Assembly: GCF_001570585.1 (NCBI RefSeq)
Contig: NZ_BBXF01000002.1
Span: 558,001 to 622,000, forward strand
Source: Herbidospora daliensis
GTDB lineage: Bacteria; Actinomycetota; Actinomycetes; Streptosporangiales; Streptosporangiaceae
Length of the DNA: 64,000 nucleotides
Reading direction: 5' to 3'
Shown in pieces: positions 45,058 to 53,180 of this stretch. Below the pieces are notes generated by a model that saw only the letters and a list, made by a program, of their open reading frames with translations, was not told the DNA's origin and searched no databases. Position 1 is the stretch's first letter. Each line of letters starts with the position of its first letter. Both the position numbers and the translations under genes were made by a program.

Positions 45058-45560
45058 CCCATGGTCTTCTGACCGTCGAGGGACTCACGGATGATGTCCG
45101 CGTGACCGGCGTGCTGGGCGGTCTCGGCGATGACGTGCAGCAGCGTCCGCCGGGCCGTCCAGGACGTGTCCTCCTCGTACCAGGGCGCCTTCGGCAGCGG
45201 CTGGGTCGCGTCGAGTGAGGGAAGGTTCCTAACCAACTCGTCGGTCACGCCCGCGACCTTCTCGTATTCGGCCAGGATCCCGGCGACGGTGTCGCCCGGC
45301 AGCATGCGGAACTCGTCGGCGCGGCGCTGCCAGTCGGCCTCGGTCATCTGGGTGAAGTCGCCCATGGCCGAGGGCCCCCGCACGATGAACTCGGACCAGC
45401 CGCGCTCGACCGAGGTGACGTGCTTGATCAGGCCGCCGAGGCACAGTTCGCTCGCGGTGGTGCGCAGGCCGGCCTGCTCGTCGGTCAGCTCCCTGACGGT
45501 GTGGCGCAGGAAGTCGCGGTGCGCGGCCAGGGCCTGGAGGAGGTCGTCTCGTTCGCTCAT
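45054..45560 (-). CDS. DinB-family (DUF664) protein
   Basis: A 168-aa four-helix-bundle protein. It starts MSERDDLLQALAAHRDFLRH and has LGGLIKHVTSVERGW, with the His in the second helix, and the metal motif TLLHVIAETAQHAGHADII (three His). DUF664/DinB proteins may act as thiol S-transferases using mycothiol; that activity is not shown here. Divergent from a WYL-domain regulator, a frequent pairing that suggests control. Confidence 0.9.
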   Translation of the reverse strand: MSERDDLLQALAAHRDFLRHTVRELTDEQAGLRTTASELCLGGLIKHVTSVERGWSEFIVRGPSAMGDFTQMTEADWQRRADEFRMLPGDTVAGILAEYEKVAGVTDELVRNLPSLDATQPLPKAPWYEEDTSWTARRTLLHVIAETAQHAGHADIIRESLDGQKTMG

Positions 45561-45621
45561 GAATCCAGCTTGACCCCCATAGCGGCCACTTCCTGTCCTT
45601 TATGACGGCCAGAATCGACGT

Positions 45622-46575
45622 ATGGCGAACACCAGCAACCGGACCCTGCGGTTGCTCTCCCTGCTCCAGACCCGCCGCTACTGGCTCGGCGGCGAACTGG
45701 CCGAACGGCTCGGGGTCTCGGTCCGCACGTTGCGCCGCGACGTCGACCGGCTGCGCGAGCTGGGCTATCCGGTCGAGTCACAACGCGGCGTCGACGGCGG
45801 CTACCAGCTGGCCGCCGGGGCGGCCCTGCCCCCGCTGGTGATCGACGACGAGGAGGCGGTCGCCCTGGCCGTTGGCCTCCAGGCCGCCGCGCAGGGCGCC
45901 GTCGAGGGCATCGCCGAGTCGTCGGTACGGGTGCTCGCGAAGGTCGTCCAGGTCATGCCGGCCCGGCTGCGGCACCGGGTCGAGGCGCTGCGCACGATGA
46001 CCGTGCCGAGCGGCTGGAACGGCTCGCCCCGGGCGGGCATCGACCCCGACGTGCTCACCGCCGTGGCCCTGGCCTGCCGCGACCAGGAGCAGATCCGCTT
46101 CTCCTACACGGCGGCCGGCGGCCGCGAGTCCGACCGGCTGACCGAGCCGCACCGCCTCGTCTGCACCGGCTACCGGTGGTATCTCGTGGCCTACGACCTG
46201 ACCAGGCACGACTGGCGCAGCTTCCGCGTCGACCGGATGACCGGGCCCGAGAAGACCGGCACCCGCTTCCGCCCCAGAGACCTGCCCGCCGCCGACGCCG
46301 CCGCGTTCGTCAACGAGGGCCTGGAGAACCAGTTCGTCCCCTACGAGGTCGAGGCGCTGATCGAGGCCCCGGCCGACGTCGTACGGGAGCGGATCGGCCG
46401 GTGGTGCACGGTCGAGGCGATCGGGGAGGCGCGCTGCCGGATGGTGATGACGAGCAACACCCTCGACTGGCCGACGATGGCGCTCGGGGTGGTGGGGGCG
46501 GACTTCGAGATCGTCCAGCCGCCTGAGCTGGCCGAACAGGTCAGGGAGTGGGGCTCGCGCTTCCGGCGGGCCTGA
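45622..46575 (+). CDS. WYL-domain (YafY-type) transcriptional regulator
   Basis: A 317-aa regulator. The N-terminal HTH_11 winged helix has RTLRLLSLLQTRRYWLGGEL and RLGVSVRTLRRDVDRLRELG, followed by VESQRGVDGGYQLAAG. The WYL domain (about 140-225) reads IRFSYTAAGG, then LVCTGYRWYLVAYDL and SFRVDRM. It ends with a WCX-type C-terminal domain. WYL proteins sense ligands or nucleic acid and regulate neighbouring genes; the divergent DinB gene is the likely target. Confidence 0.92.
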   Translation: MANTSNRTLRLLSLLQTRRYWLGGELAERLGVSVRTLRRDVDRLRELGYPVESQRGVDGGYQLAAGAALPPLVIDDEEAVALAVGLQAAAQGAVEGIAESSVRVLAKVVQVMPARLRHRVEALRTMTVPSGWNGSPRAGIDPDVLTAVALACRDQEQIRFSYTAAGGRESDRLTEPHRLVCTGYRWYLVAYDLTRHDWRSFRVDRMTGPEKTGTRFRPRDLPAADAAAFVNEGLENQFVPYEVEALIEAPADVVRERIGRWCTVEAIGEARCRMVMTSNTLDWPTMALGVVGADFEIVQPPELAEQVREWGSRFRRA

Positions 46576-46578
46576 GGG

Positions 46579-46627
46579 TTGACGCAACCAATCGGTTGCC
46601 ATAGATTAGTGGCAACCAAATGGTTGC
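46579..46627 (+). promoter_or_regulatory. Promoter with two identical operators for the SRPBCC/ArsR operon
   Basis: A -35 TTGACG (46579-46584) and -10 TAGATT (46602-46607) are exactly 17 bp apart. GCAACC-N4-GGTTGC occurs twice, at 46584-46599 (inside the spacer) and 46612-46627 (just after the start site). Two repressor dimers would block the promoter. The ArsR protein in the operon is the natural binder. Confidence 0.8.
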
Positions 46628-46646
46628 GACACACGGAGGGGTTCCG

Positions 46647-47075
46647 ATGGCATTTCCCGATCGGATCGAACGCACCGTCCACATCGGCCGCCCGCAGGAA
46701 CAGGTCTGGGCCGCCATCACCACCGCAGAAGGGCTCGGCACCTGGTTCGGCGAGGCGGCCGAGGGCGAGGTGAAGGTCGGCGGCACGGTCGAGCTGAGCT
46801 GGCAGAGCGGCGACAGCGCCCGCCTGCGCGTCGAGCGGCTCGACCCGCAGTCGGTCTTCGCCTACTCGTGGCACATCTACGGCCTGCCCGAGAACGACCC
46901 GCGCCGGACCTACGTCGAGTTCACCCTCACGCCCGACGACGGGGGCACCAGCCTGACCGTCGTCGAGACCGGCTTCGCCCAGCTCGACCACGACGAGCAC
47001 GCCAAGGCCTACGACGGCAACACCCGCGGCTGGAAGAGCGAGCTCGACGAACTGGTCGCCTACGTCAATGGCTGA
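46647..47075 (+). CDS. SRPBCC/AHSA1-family protein
   Basis: A 142-aa START-like fold protein. IERTVHIGRPQEQVWAAITT, then EGLGTWFGEAAEGEVKVGG, VFAYSWHIYG, FTLTPDDGGTSLTVVETGF and a terminal helix (NTRGWKSELDELVAYV) match the AHSA1/SRPBCC group. GGAGGGG precedes the ATG at 46647; two upstream starts are less likely. It overlaps an ArsR gene by eight bases. AHSA1-ArsR pairs are common; the ligand is unknown. Confidence 0.88.
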   Translation: MAFPDRIERTVHIGRPQEQVWAAITTAEGLGTWFGEAAEGEVKVGGTVELSWQSGDSARLRVERLDPQSVFAYSWHIYGLPENDPRRTYVEFTLTPDDGGTSLTVVETGFAQLDHDEHAKAYDGNTRGWKSELDELVAYVNG

Positions 47076-47397
47076 CGAGTCGCCCGAGACGGTCGCGGAG
47101 GCGGTCTTCGCCGCCCTGGCCGACCCCAACCGGCGGGCCATCCTGGCCGCGCTGGCCGAGCGGGGGCCGGCCACCGCGACCGACCTGGCCGGACGGTTGC
47201 CGATCACCCGGCAGGGCATCGCCAAGCACCTCGTGCTGCTCGCCGACGCGGGCCTGGTGGTGGCCGAGCCGGGTGAACGGCGGCGGGTGCGCTACCGCGT
47301 GGAGACCGAGCCGATGCGGGTGGCGCAGCGGTTCCTGGCCGTGCTGGCGCGCGACTGGGACGGGCCGCTGGCGGCGTTGCGGGCCCATCTGGAATGA
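47068..47397 (+). CDS. ArsR-family regulator
   Basis: A 109-aa winged-helix regulator. It reads AVFAALADPNRRAILAALAE, then ATDLAGRLPITRQGIAKHLV, LLADAGLVVAEPGERRRVRY. No Cys or His metal site is present, as in the SRPBCC-associated ArsR group. It overlaps the AHSA1 gene and probably binds the duplicated GCAACC operator to repress the operon. Confidence 0.9.
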   Translation: MADESPETVAEAVFAALADPNRRAILAALAERGPATATDLAGRLPITRQGIAKHLVLLADAGLVVAEPGERRRVRYRVETEPMRVAQRFLAVLARDWDGPLAALRAHLE

Positions 47398-47412
47398 CGG
47401 GCCCGCACGCCC

Positions 47413-48009
47413 CTACTCCGCGTAGACGATGACGTTGTCGCGGTAGTGGCCCGTCGCGGCATCGAAGGACCCACCACAGGTCACCAGTCTCAGCGCGGGG
47501 TGGTCGAGGGGGCCGTACACGCGCTCGGCGGGGAAGCGGTTCTTGGCCACCCGTTCCACCGACGTGACCGTGAACCGGGCCGTCTTCCCGTCGGCGCGGG
47601 TGACCGCGATGACGTCGCCGCGCCGCATCCGGCCGAGGTCGTGGAAGACGCCGTCGCGGCCCTTACCGTCGACGTGCCCGAGGATCACCGCCCCGCCGGG
47701 TTCCCCGGGCGCGTAGCCGGGGGCGTACCAGCCGGCGTCCTCGGGCTCCTCGGGGACCTGCACGGTCCCGTCGGCGTTGAGGCCCAGCATCATCAGACCG
47801 GTGTGGACGCCGATGCGCTCGACGTCGAGCCTGACCGGGCGTGACCTGGGGAGGCCGACGGCGGAACGGGCGACCGGGAGCACCGCGGCGACGGCCTCGG
47901 CGGGCGGCGGGGCGGGCGGCGCCTCCCTGGGCAGGAGGGCGCCGCCCGCGAGCAGGGTCCCGGTCACGGTGAGGGCGGCGGCCGCCAGGCCGAGGACCCT
48001 GCGGGTCAC
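47413..48009 (-). CDS. Class F sortase
   Basis: A 198-aa membrane-anchored transpeptidase. An N-terminal helix (VLGLAAAALTVTGTLLAGG) is followed by a Pro-rich linker and the sortase barrel: RLDVERIGVHTGLMMLGL, the catalytic His in VILGHVDG, the Cys in RLVTCGGSFD and the Arg in YRDNVIVYA. It cleaves a cell-wall sorting signal and joins the protein to peptidoglycan or a pilus. The GTG overlaps the stop of the substrate gene (GTGA), so the two are coupled. Confidence 0.92.
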   Translation of the reverse strand: MTRRVLGLAAAALTVTGTLLAGGALLPREAPPAPPPAEAVAAVLPVARSAVGLPRSRPVRLDVERIGVHTGLMMLGLNADGTVQVPEEPEDAGWYAPGYAPGEPGGAVILGHVDGKGRDGVFHDLGRMRRGDVIAVTRADGKTARFTVTSVERVAKNRFPAERVYGPLDHPALRLVTCGGSFDAATGHYRDNVIVYAE

Positions 48010-48320
48010 GCCGCGCCGCGTCGCCGCAGGGCGATGAGGCCCGTCGCGGCCCCCGCGACGAGAAGGACCCCACCCAGCGGGAGCGCGGCGGGCACGCCGC
48101 CGCCGGTCTGCGGCGCGCCGTCGGGAACCGGGCGGCTCTCGCCGCGCCGCGGCACCGGTGCCGGCGCCGGAGTCGCGGCCCGCGCGCGGGTCGAGGGCAC
48201 CGGAGAGGGCTCCCCGGCCTGCTCGGCGGGCACGGGTGCGGGCGACGGCGCGGCGGCGGCCGGGGCGGCGAAGGTGAGCGTGGCCGCGACGAGGCCGATG
48301 GCGGCCAGAGTGAATCGCAT
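48006..48320 (-). CDS. Putative sortase substrate, small surface protein
   Basis: A 104-aa exported protein. The signal peptide (MRFTLAAIGLVAATLTFAAP) ends AAAAP. The mature region is Pro/Ala-rich (PVPAEQAGEPSPVPSTRA). The C-terminal sorting signal is APQTGGG, then a hydrophobic helix (LPLGGVLLVAGAATGLIAL) and RRRGAA. PQTGGG is a variant of LPxTG. The gene directly precedes the class F sortase, which probably anchors it. AGGAGG precedes the ATG. Confidence 0.8.
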   Translation of the reverse strand: MRFTLAAIGLVAATLTFAAPAAAAPSPAPVPAEQAGEPSPVPSTRARAATPAPAPVPRRGESRPVPDGAPQTGGGVPAALPLGGVLLVAGAATGLIALRRRGAA

Positions 48321-48450
48321 ACATCCTCCTAGGTCTCGACCCGGGATCCTGGCAGCGCGATGTCCGCTGGCCATGAGCGGAATGTCATGAGCGTGTAATG
48401 AACGTCGCTTTCGGCCGTATATGTGCTGATCAAGCCGGATACTGGGTCGC

Positions 48451-49128
48451 GTGGCCCGGGTGATGCTCATCGAGGACGACCAGTCCGTGCGAGAAGGACT
48501 GCGGTTGTCGCTCAGCCGTCACGGCCACGAGGTCGCCACCGCCGGGACCGGCGAGGAGGGCCTGCGGCGGCTCCGCGAGACGACGATGGACATCGTCGTG
48601 CTCGACCTGATGCTGCCCGGCCTCGACGGCTTCGAGGTCTGCCGCCGGATCAGGGCCGGCGGCCACCTGCCGATCGTCATGCTCACCGCGCGGGGCGACG
48701 ACCTCGACGTGGTCAGCGGGCTGGAGGCGGGCGCCGACGACTACGTGGTCAAGCCGGTCAGGCCGAGGGTGCTGGAGGCGCGCATCCGCGCCGTGCTCCG
48801 GCGCTGGGCCGCGCCCCTGGACGCCGGCCAGGAGAGCCACGGCGACCTGGTGATCGACCGTGGGGCGCTGACAGTCGCCAAGAACGGCAACCCGGTCACG
48901 CTGCCCCCGCTGGAACTGCGGCTGCTGCTGGAGCTCTCCGCCTCTCCCGGGCAGGTCTTCAGCCGCCAGCAGCTGCTCGAATCGGTCTGGGACCTCGACT
49001 TCCTGGGCGACTCGCGGCTGGTCGACGCGTGCGTGCAGCGGCTCCGCACCAAGATCGAGGACGTCCCGGCCCAGCCCCGCTACATCCAGACCGCCCGCGG
49101 CTTCGGCTACCGGTTCGGCCCGCTGTGA
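48451..49128 (+). CDS. OmpR/PhoB-family response regulator
   Basis: A 225-aa two-domain regulator. The receiver has IEDDQSVREGL, phosphoacceptor D52 in IVVLDLMLPG, T in MLTARG and K in VVKPV. The winged helix ends YIQTARGFGYRFG. GTG start. Followed by its kinase after a short tandem duplication. The pattern resembles CseB/AfsQ1-type regulators, but no sigE gene is adjacent. Confidence 0.92.
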   Translation: MARVMLIEDDQSVREGLRLSLSRHGHEVATAGTGEEGLRRLRETTMDIVVLDLMLPGLDGFEVCRRIRAGGHLPIVMLTARGDDLDVVSGLEAGADDYVVKPVRPRVLEARIRAVLRRWAAPLDAGQESHGDLVIDRGALTVAKNGNPVTLPPLELRLLLELSASPGQVFSRQQLLESVWDLDFLGDSRLVDACVQRLRTKIEDVPAQPRYIQTARGFGYRFGPL

Positions 49129-49157
49129 GAGAACCGCTGTGAGAGAACCGCTGTGAG
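49122..49157 (+). repeat. 14-bp tandem duplication at the regulator/kinase junction
   Basis: GCTGTGAGAGAACC occurs twice in tandem (49122-49135 and 49136-49149), and a third partial copy GCTGTGAG (49150-49157) follows. Each copy contains a GTG/TGA overlap, so the regulator stop and potential kinase starts are reiterated. The kinase GTG at 49153 lies in the third copy. Confidence 0.75.
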
Positions 49158-50529
49158 GGGCCTGCGGGCCCGGCTGGTCGTGGTGTTCGCCGTGCTGGCG
49201 GGCCTGAGCGCGCTCACCGCCGCCGGGCTGGTCTACAAGCAGGCCCGCGACCTCATGCTGACCCGCACCGAGTGGTCGGTCGTCAACGAGTTCCGGCTGC
49301 GCGTCTCCACCCTCACCGAGAACATGCAGCACCCGCCGGGCCGGGCCGCCCTGCAACAACTCGCCAACGGCGTCGCGCCCGCCTTCCTCGACGCGACCGG
49401 CGCGGCCGTCCACGGCGACTCGGGCCTGATCGCCTCGGGCGACGCCGTCGCGCCCCTGACGGCTGACCTGCGCCGCCGCGTCGCCGCCGAACAGCGGCTC
49501 GTCTACCAGCGGGTGGTGCGCGACGGCGACCCCTACCTCGTGGTCGGCACGCCGGTGCTGCTGCGCCGCGAGGGCACCCCGTCGGGCGTCGAGGTCTACC
49601 TCGTCTCCTCGCTGCACCCCGAGGCCGCCGACCAGGAGGCGCTGGTCGCCGCCGCGCGCAACGGCGTCGTGCCCGTGCTGCTGCTGGCCGTGCTGTTCGC
49701 GCTGGTCGCCGCGGGTGGAGTGCTCAGGCCGGTACGCGACCTCGACCGCGCCGCCCGCCGCCTGGGCGCCGGGGAGCTCGACACCCGGCTCAAGGTCACC
49801 GGCCGCGACGAGCTGGCCCGGCTGGTCAAGACGTTCAACGCCACCGCCGAGGCGCTGGAGACCAACGTGTCGATGGCCCGGCGGTTCGTCGCCGACGTCT
49901 CCCACGAGCTGCGCACCCCGCTGGCCTCGATCCTCGCCATGGCCGAGGTGATCGAGGAGGAGTCGGCCCGGCTCGACGGCGACCTGCCCGAGGCGGCCCG
50001 GCTGCTGAACCTGGAGGCCGGACGCCTGGTCAAGCTCGTGGAGGACCTCATGGAGATCTCCCGGTTCGACGCGGGGGCCGTCGGCCTCGTCGTCGACGAC
50101 GTGGACGTCGCGCAGGCGGTGGCGGCGAGCCTGCGTACCCGGGGATGGACCTCGGACGTCGAGGTCGACGTCGAACCCGGGGTGCGGATCAGGCTCGACC
50201 CGCGCCGGTTCGACGTCGTGCTGGCCAACCTGGTCGGCAACGCGCTGCGGCACGGCGCCAAGCCGGTGACCGTCACGCTCGCTGAGGTCGGCGACGGGGT
50301 CGTCATCGAGGTCGCCGACGCGGGCCCCGGCGTCGACCCCGAGTTGCTGCCGCGGGTCTTCGACCGTTTCTCCAAGGCCGACGCCGCCCGCACCCGGTCG
50401 GACGGCAGCGGCCTCGGCCTGGCCATCGCGCTGGAGAACGCCCGCCTGCACGGCGGCTCGATCGAGGTCGGCAACCGCCCCGGCGGCGGCGCGGTGTTCC
50501 GGCTCACGCTGCCCAGGGAGCCGCGATGA
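49153..50529 (+). CDS. Sensor histidine kinase
   Basis: A 458-aa membrane kinase. Helices lie at about 7-28 and about 172-193, flanking an extracytoplasmic domain with EFRLRVSTLTENMQHPPG and VVGTPVLLRREG. HAMP is followed by HisKA with H251 in FVADVSHELRTPLASIL and a HATPase with NLVGNALRHG, DAGPGVDPELL and GSGLGLAIALENARLHGG. Start GTG at 49153 without a strong ribosome binding site, so coupling to the regulator is expected. Its stop overlaps the lipoprotein gene (ATGA). Confidence 0.92.
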   Translation: MRGLRARLVVVFAVLAGLSALTAAGLVYKQARDLMLTRTEWSVVNEFRLRVSTLTENMQHPPGRAALQQLANGVAPAFLDATGAAVHGDSGLIASGDAVAPLTADLRRRVAAEQRLVYQRVVRDGDPYLVVGTPVLLRREGTPSGVEVYLVSSLHPEAADQEALVAAARNGVVPVLLLAVLFALVAAGGVLRPVRDLDRAARRLGAGELDTRLKVTGRDELARLVKTFNATAEALETNVSMARRFVADVSHELRTPLASILAMAEVIEEESARLDGDLPEAARLLNLEAGRLVKLVEDLMEISRFDAGAVGLVVDDVDVAQAVAASLRTRGWTSDVEVDVEPGVRIRLDPRRFDVVLANLVGNALRHGAKPVTVTLAEVGDGVVIEVADAGPGVDPELLPRVFDRFSKADAARTRSDGSGLGLAIALENARLHGGSIEVGNRPGGGAVFRLTLPREPR

Positions 50530-51053
50530 GATTCCTGCTGGCGGCGCTGCTGCTGGTCGCGGGGTGCGGCATCAGCCCTACGGGCGTACAGGACGGCGGT
50601 GAACCCGCGACCGGCTTCCAGCCGAGCATCCGGCTCTACTTCGTGTCGGGCCAGCGGCTGAAGGCGGTCACCCGGCCGATGGCCTGGCCGTCGCTGAAGG
50701 AGACGCTCAACCTGCTCGTCGACGGCCCCAGCGAACCCGAACGCCGGCTCGGCCTCGCCACCCAGCTGACCGACTGGATCGGCGGCGTCGGCTCGGTCAC
50801 CGCCGACGACGCCAAGGTCCGGATCACCGTCGAGGCGCCCGCCACGGTGCCCGTGCCGGTGCCGGCCCCACGGGAGGCCTACCCGGCCCAGCGCGACCGC
50901 CTGTTGTGGCTCGGCCAGCTCACCTGCACGGCCGCCGCCGCGCTGGCCGCCCGGTCGAACATCGACGCCGACGCGGTGACGGTCGAGGTCAGGCGCGGCC
51001 GGGAGGGCTTCGGGTCGTTCCGCTGCTCGGAGTTCCCGCGCGCGGCCGAATGA
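50526..51053 (+). CDS. Lipoprotein of a two-component operon
   Basis: A 175-aa lipoprotein. Lipobox LLVAGC (C14) follows a short hydrophobic signal. The mature domain reads IRLYFVSGQRLKAVTRPM, then SLKETLNLLVDGPSEPERRL and LTDWIGG, resembling the GerMN-type fold that follows kinase genes, and a C-terminal CTAAAALAARSNIDADA with a second Cys at FRCSEF. Coupled to the kinase by ATGA. By position it resembles CseA/LpqB-type accessory lipoproteins that modulate their kinase. Confidence 0.82.
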   Translation: MRFLLAALLLVAGCGISPTGVQDGGEPATGFQPSIRLYFVSGQRLKAVTRPMAWPSLKETLNLLVDGPSEPERRLGLATQLTDWIGGVGSVTADDAKVRITVEAPATVPVPVPAPREAYPAQRDRLLWLGQLTCTAAAALAARSNIDADAVTVEVRRGREGFGSFRCSEFPRAAE

Positions 51054-51057
51054 GGGG

Positions 51058-51474
51058 TCAGCAGCCCCCGCCGCAGCGCTTGACGATCTCGGCCATCGCC
51101 TGCTCGAAATGGGTGCGCCCCTCGGGAGTCAGGGTCGCGACCAGCTCTTCCAGCTCGGCGTGGATCTCCTCGTAGAAGGCGGTCGCCGCGCGCCTTCCCT
51201 CGTCGGTCAGCGTCACCGCCACGGCCCGCCGGTTGCCCGGCACCGGGGAGCGCCGGGCCAGCCCGCGCTTCTCGGCCCGGTCCATCAGCCCGGTCAAAGC
51301 CGCCTTCTCGACGCCGAACACCCCGGCCAGCTCGGCCATGCCCCGGGGGCCCTCCAGCAGCACACACAGCAGTTTGGCCTGTACGGGGGTCAGGTCGTGC
51401 CGCTGGGAGACACGCGCGTACCGGTTCTGCACCAGCCCGGAGAGCTGGACCAGCCCGATGGCGACGTCGTTCAT
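51058..51474 (-). CDS. MarR-family regulator
   Basis: A 138-aa winged-helix regulator: QRHDLTPVQAKLLCVLLEGP, then MAELAGVFGVEKAALTGLMD and RAEKRGLARRSPVPGNRRAV, the wing of the family. It ends RCGGGC, so two Cys lie close together near the C-terminus, a possible redox or metal sensor. It is divergent from a Ddn-like gene with an inverted repeat in the 72-bp gap. Confidence 0.9.
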   Translation of the reverse strand: MNDVAIGLVQLSGLVQNRYARVSQRHDLTPVQAKLLCVLLEGPRGMAELAGVFGVEKAALTGLMDRAEKRGLARRSPVPGNRRAVAVTLTDEGRRAATAFYEEIHAELEELVATLTPEGRTHFEQAMAEIVKRCGGGC

Positions 51475-51508
51475 GGACGCAACGGTACATCGTGCATATA
51501 GTTAGCGC

Positions 51509-51523
51509 CGCGTACAGTACGCG
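51509..51523. promoter_or_regulatory. MarR operator
   Basis: CGCGTAC-A-GTACGCG is a perfect 7-bp inverted repeat in the gap between the divergent MarR and Ddn-like genes, the expected place for an operator shared by both. Confidence 0.6.
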
Positions 51524-51546
51524 CCATTAACCAATAGAGGTTCGCC

Positions 51547-51999
51547 ATGACCTTCGACACCCCCGCCGGCACCCGCGGCAGCCGCCAGCCCGGCGGCCGC
51601 CTGTTCGTCTGGTTCAACAAGCTGATGGCCCGGCGCATCCGCAGGAGCGGCAGCTTCAGCGGCTTCGACGCGCTGGTCCTGACCACCGTCGGCCGCAAGA
51701 GCGGGCAGCCGCGCACCACCCCGGTCGGCTGGTGGCCCGGCCCCGACGGCAGCTGGCTGATCGTCGCCTCGGCCGCGGGTGCGGCCGGCAACCCGGCCTG
51801 GTACCTCAACCTCGCCGCCCACCCCGACCAGGTGCGCATCGAAGTCGCCGGCAAGGCGATCGACGTCACCGCCGACCAACTGCACGGAGCAGAACGCGAG
51901 CAGGCCTGGAAGGAGATCGTCGCCCGGTCGCCCCGGTTCGCCGAATACCAGGAGAAGACCGACCGGCGACTGCCGGTCATCCGGCTGCGCCCCCGCTGA
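51547..51999 (+). CDS. Ddn/DUF385-family (F420-dependent nitroreductase-like) protein
   Basis: A 150-aa split-barrel protein. It reads LFVWFNKLMARRIRRSG, then ALVLTTVGRKSGQPRTTPV and SWLIVASAAGAAGNPAWYLN, the pattern of the deazaflavin-dependent nitroreductase family, ending HGAEREQAWKEIVARSPRF. Members reduce quinones or nitro compounds with F420H2. It is controlled, presumably, by the divergent MarR protein. Confidence 0.88.
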   Translation: MTFDTPAGTRGSRQPGGRLFVWFNKLMARRIRRSGSFSGFDALVLTTVGRKSGQPRTTPVGWWPGPDGSWLIVASAAGAAGNPAWYLNLAAHPDQVRIEVAGKAIDVTADQLHGAEREQAWKEIVARSPRFAEYQEKTDRRLPVIRLRPR

Positions 52000-52089
52000 C
52001 GGCAGGATCGTGCAAGGGGTCGAGCGGATCTTTCTACCTGAAGTCGCAGCTCAGCGCTTCGATGGAGGAGACGAGAAAGGAACCCGATC

Positions 52090-53166
52090 ATGCCGCTCGA
52101 CCACTATGTGACCCTCGGCCGCTCCGGCCTCCGCGTGAGTCCCTTCGCCTTGGGGGCGATGACGTTCGGCGACGACCCCGGCTCGGCCGGGTGCGACGTC
52201 GCCGAGTCGGAGAAGATCCTCACGACGTACCTCGACCGGGGCGGCAACTTCGTCGACACGGCCAACTTCTACAGCAACGGCCACTCGGAGAAGATCCTCG
52301 GCGACTACTTCGCCGCCCGCCCAGGACTGCGCGCCCACACGGTCGTGGCCTCGAAGTTCTTCGGCAACATGCACCCCGGCGACCCCAACGGCGGCGGCGC
52401 CGGCCGGGGCTCCATCACCGCCCAGCTCCACGAGACCCTGCGCCGCCTCCAGACCGACTACCTCGACCTCTACTGGCTGCACAACTGGGACCGCAACACT
52501 CCCCTTGAGGAGACCATGCGCGCCCTCGACGACCTGGTGCGGGCCGGCAAGATCCGCTACATCGGCTTCTCCAACACCCCGGCGTGGGTGACGGCCCAGG
52601 CCCAGACCACGGCCCTGCTGCGCGGCTGGACCCCGCTGGTCGCCCTCCAGGTCGAATACTCGCTGCTGGCCAGAACCGTGGAAGGCGAGATCGCCCCGCT
52701 GGCCCGGGACCAGGGCCTGGCCCTGACCCCGTGGAGCCCGCTGAAGAACGGCTTCCTGTCCGGCAAATACCGCCGCGGCGCCGACGTGACCGACTCGGCC
52801 CGCACCGCCTACGTGGGCGGTCCGACCGACGAGGACTACCGGGTCATCGACGCCGTGGCTGCGGTCGCCGAGGAGACCGGCGCGACCTCGGCCGCGGTCG
52901 CCCTGGCGTGGTTGCGCGCCCGCCCCGGCACGGTGGTGCCGATCGTCGGCGCGCGCAAGGTCGAACACCTGGAGAGCAACCTGGTGGAGGCGGCCCTTTC
53001 CGAGGAACAACTCCGGTCACTGGACGAGGTCTCGGCCCCCGACCTGGGCTACCCGGCGGCGGTCAACGGCGAGGTCCGGTCGATGCTCCAGTTCGCCGGG
53101 ACCACGGTCGACGGCGAACCCTCGACCGTCTATCCGCCGCTGCTCCAGAGTTCCGTGCGTTACTGA
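52090..53166 (+). CDS. Aldo/keto reductase
   Basis: A 358-aa NADPH-dependent TIM-barrel reductase. Catalytic tetrad residues appear in FVDTANFYSNGHSE (D, Y), VASKFFG (K) and LYWLHNWD (H). Cofactor region: VPIVGARKVEHLESNL. It starts YVTLGRSGLRVSPFALGAMT. AAAGGAA precedes the ATG. It lies 14 bases before the phosphatase gene and may be co-transcribed with it. Confidence 0.93.
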   Translation: MPLDHYVTLGRSGLRVSPFALGAMTFGDDPGSAGCDVAESEKILTTYLDRGGNFVDTANFYSNGHSEKILGDYFAARPGLRAHTVVASKFFGNMHPGDPNGGGAGRGSITAQLHETLRRLQTDYLDLYWLHNWDRNTPLEETMRALDDLVRAGKIRYIGFSNTPAWVTAQAQTTALLRGWTPLVALQVEYSLLARTVEGEIAPLARDQGLALTPWSPLKNGFLSGKYRRGADVTDSARTAYVGGPTDEDYRVIDAVAAVAEETGATSAAVALAWLRARPGTVVPIVGARKVEHLESNLVEAALSEEQLRSLDEVSAPDLGYPAAVNGEVRSMLQFAGTTVDGEPSTVYPPLLQSSVRY

Positions 53167-53180
53167 CGCAGAATGGGCGA

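Noticed and set aside
48430-50451. 673-aa minus-strand frame over the second two-component system
   Set aside because: Antisense shadow; the plus-strand receiver, HisKA and HATPase motifs are intact.
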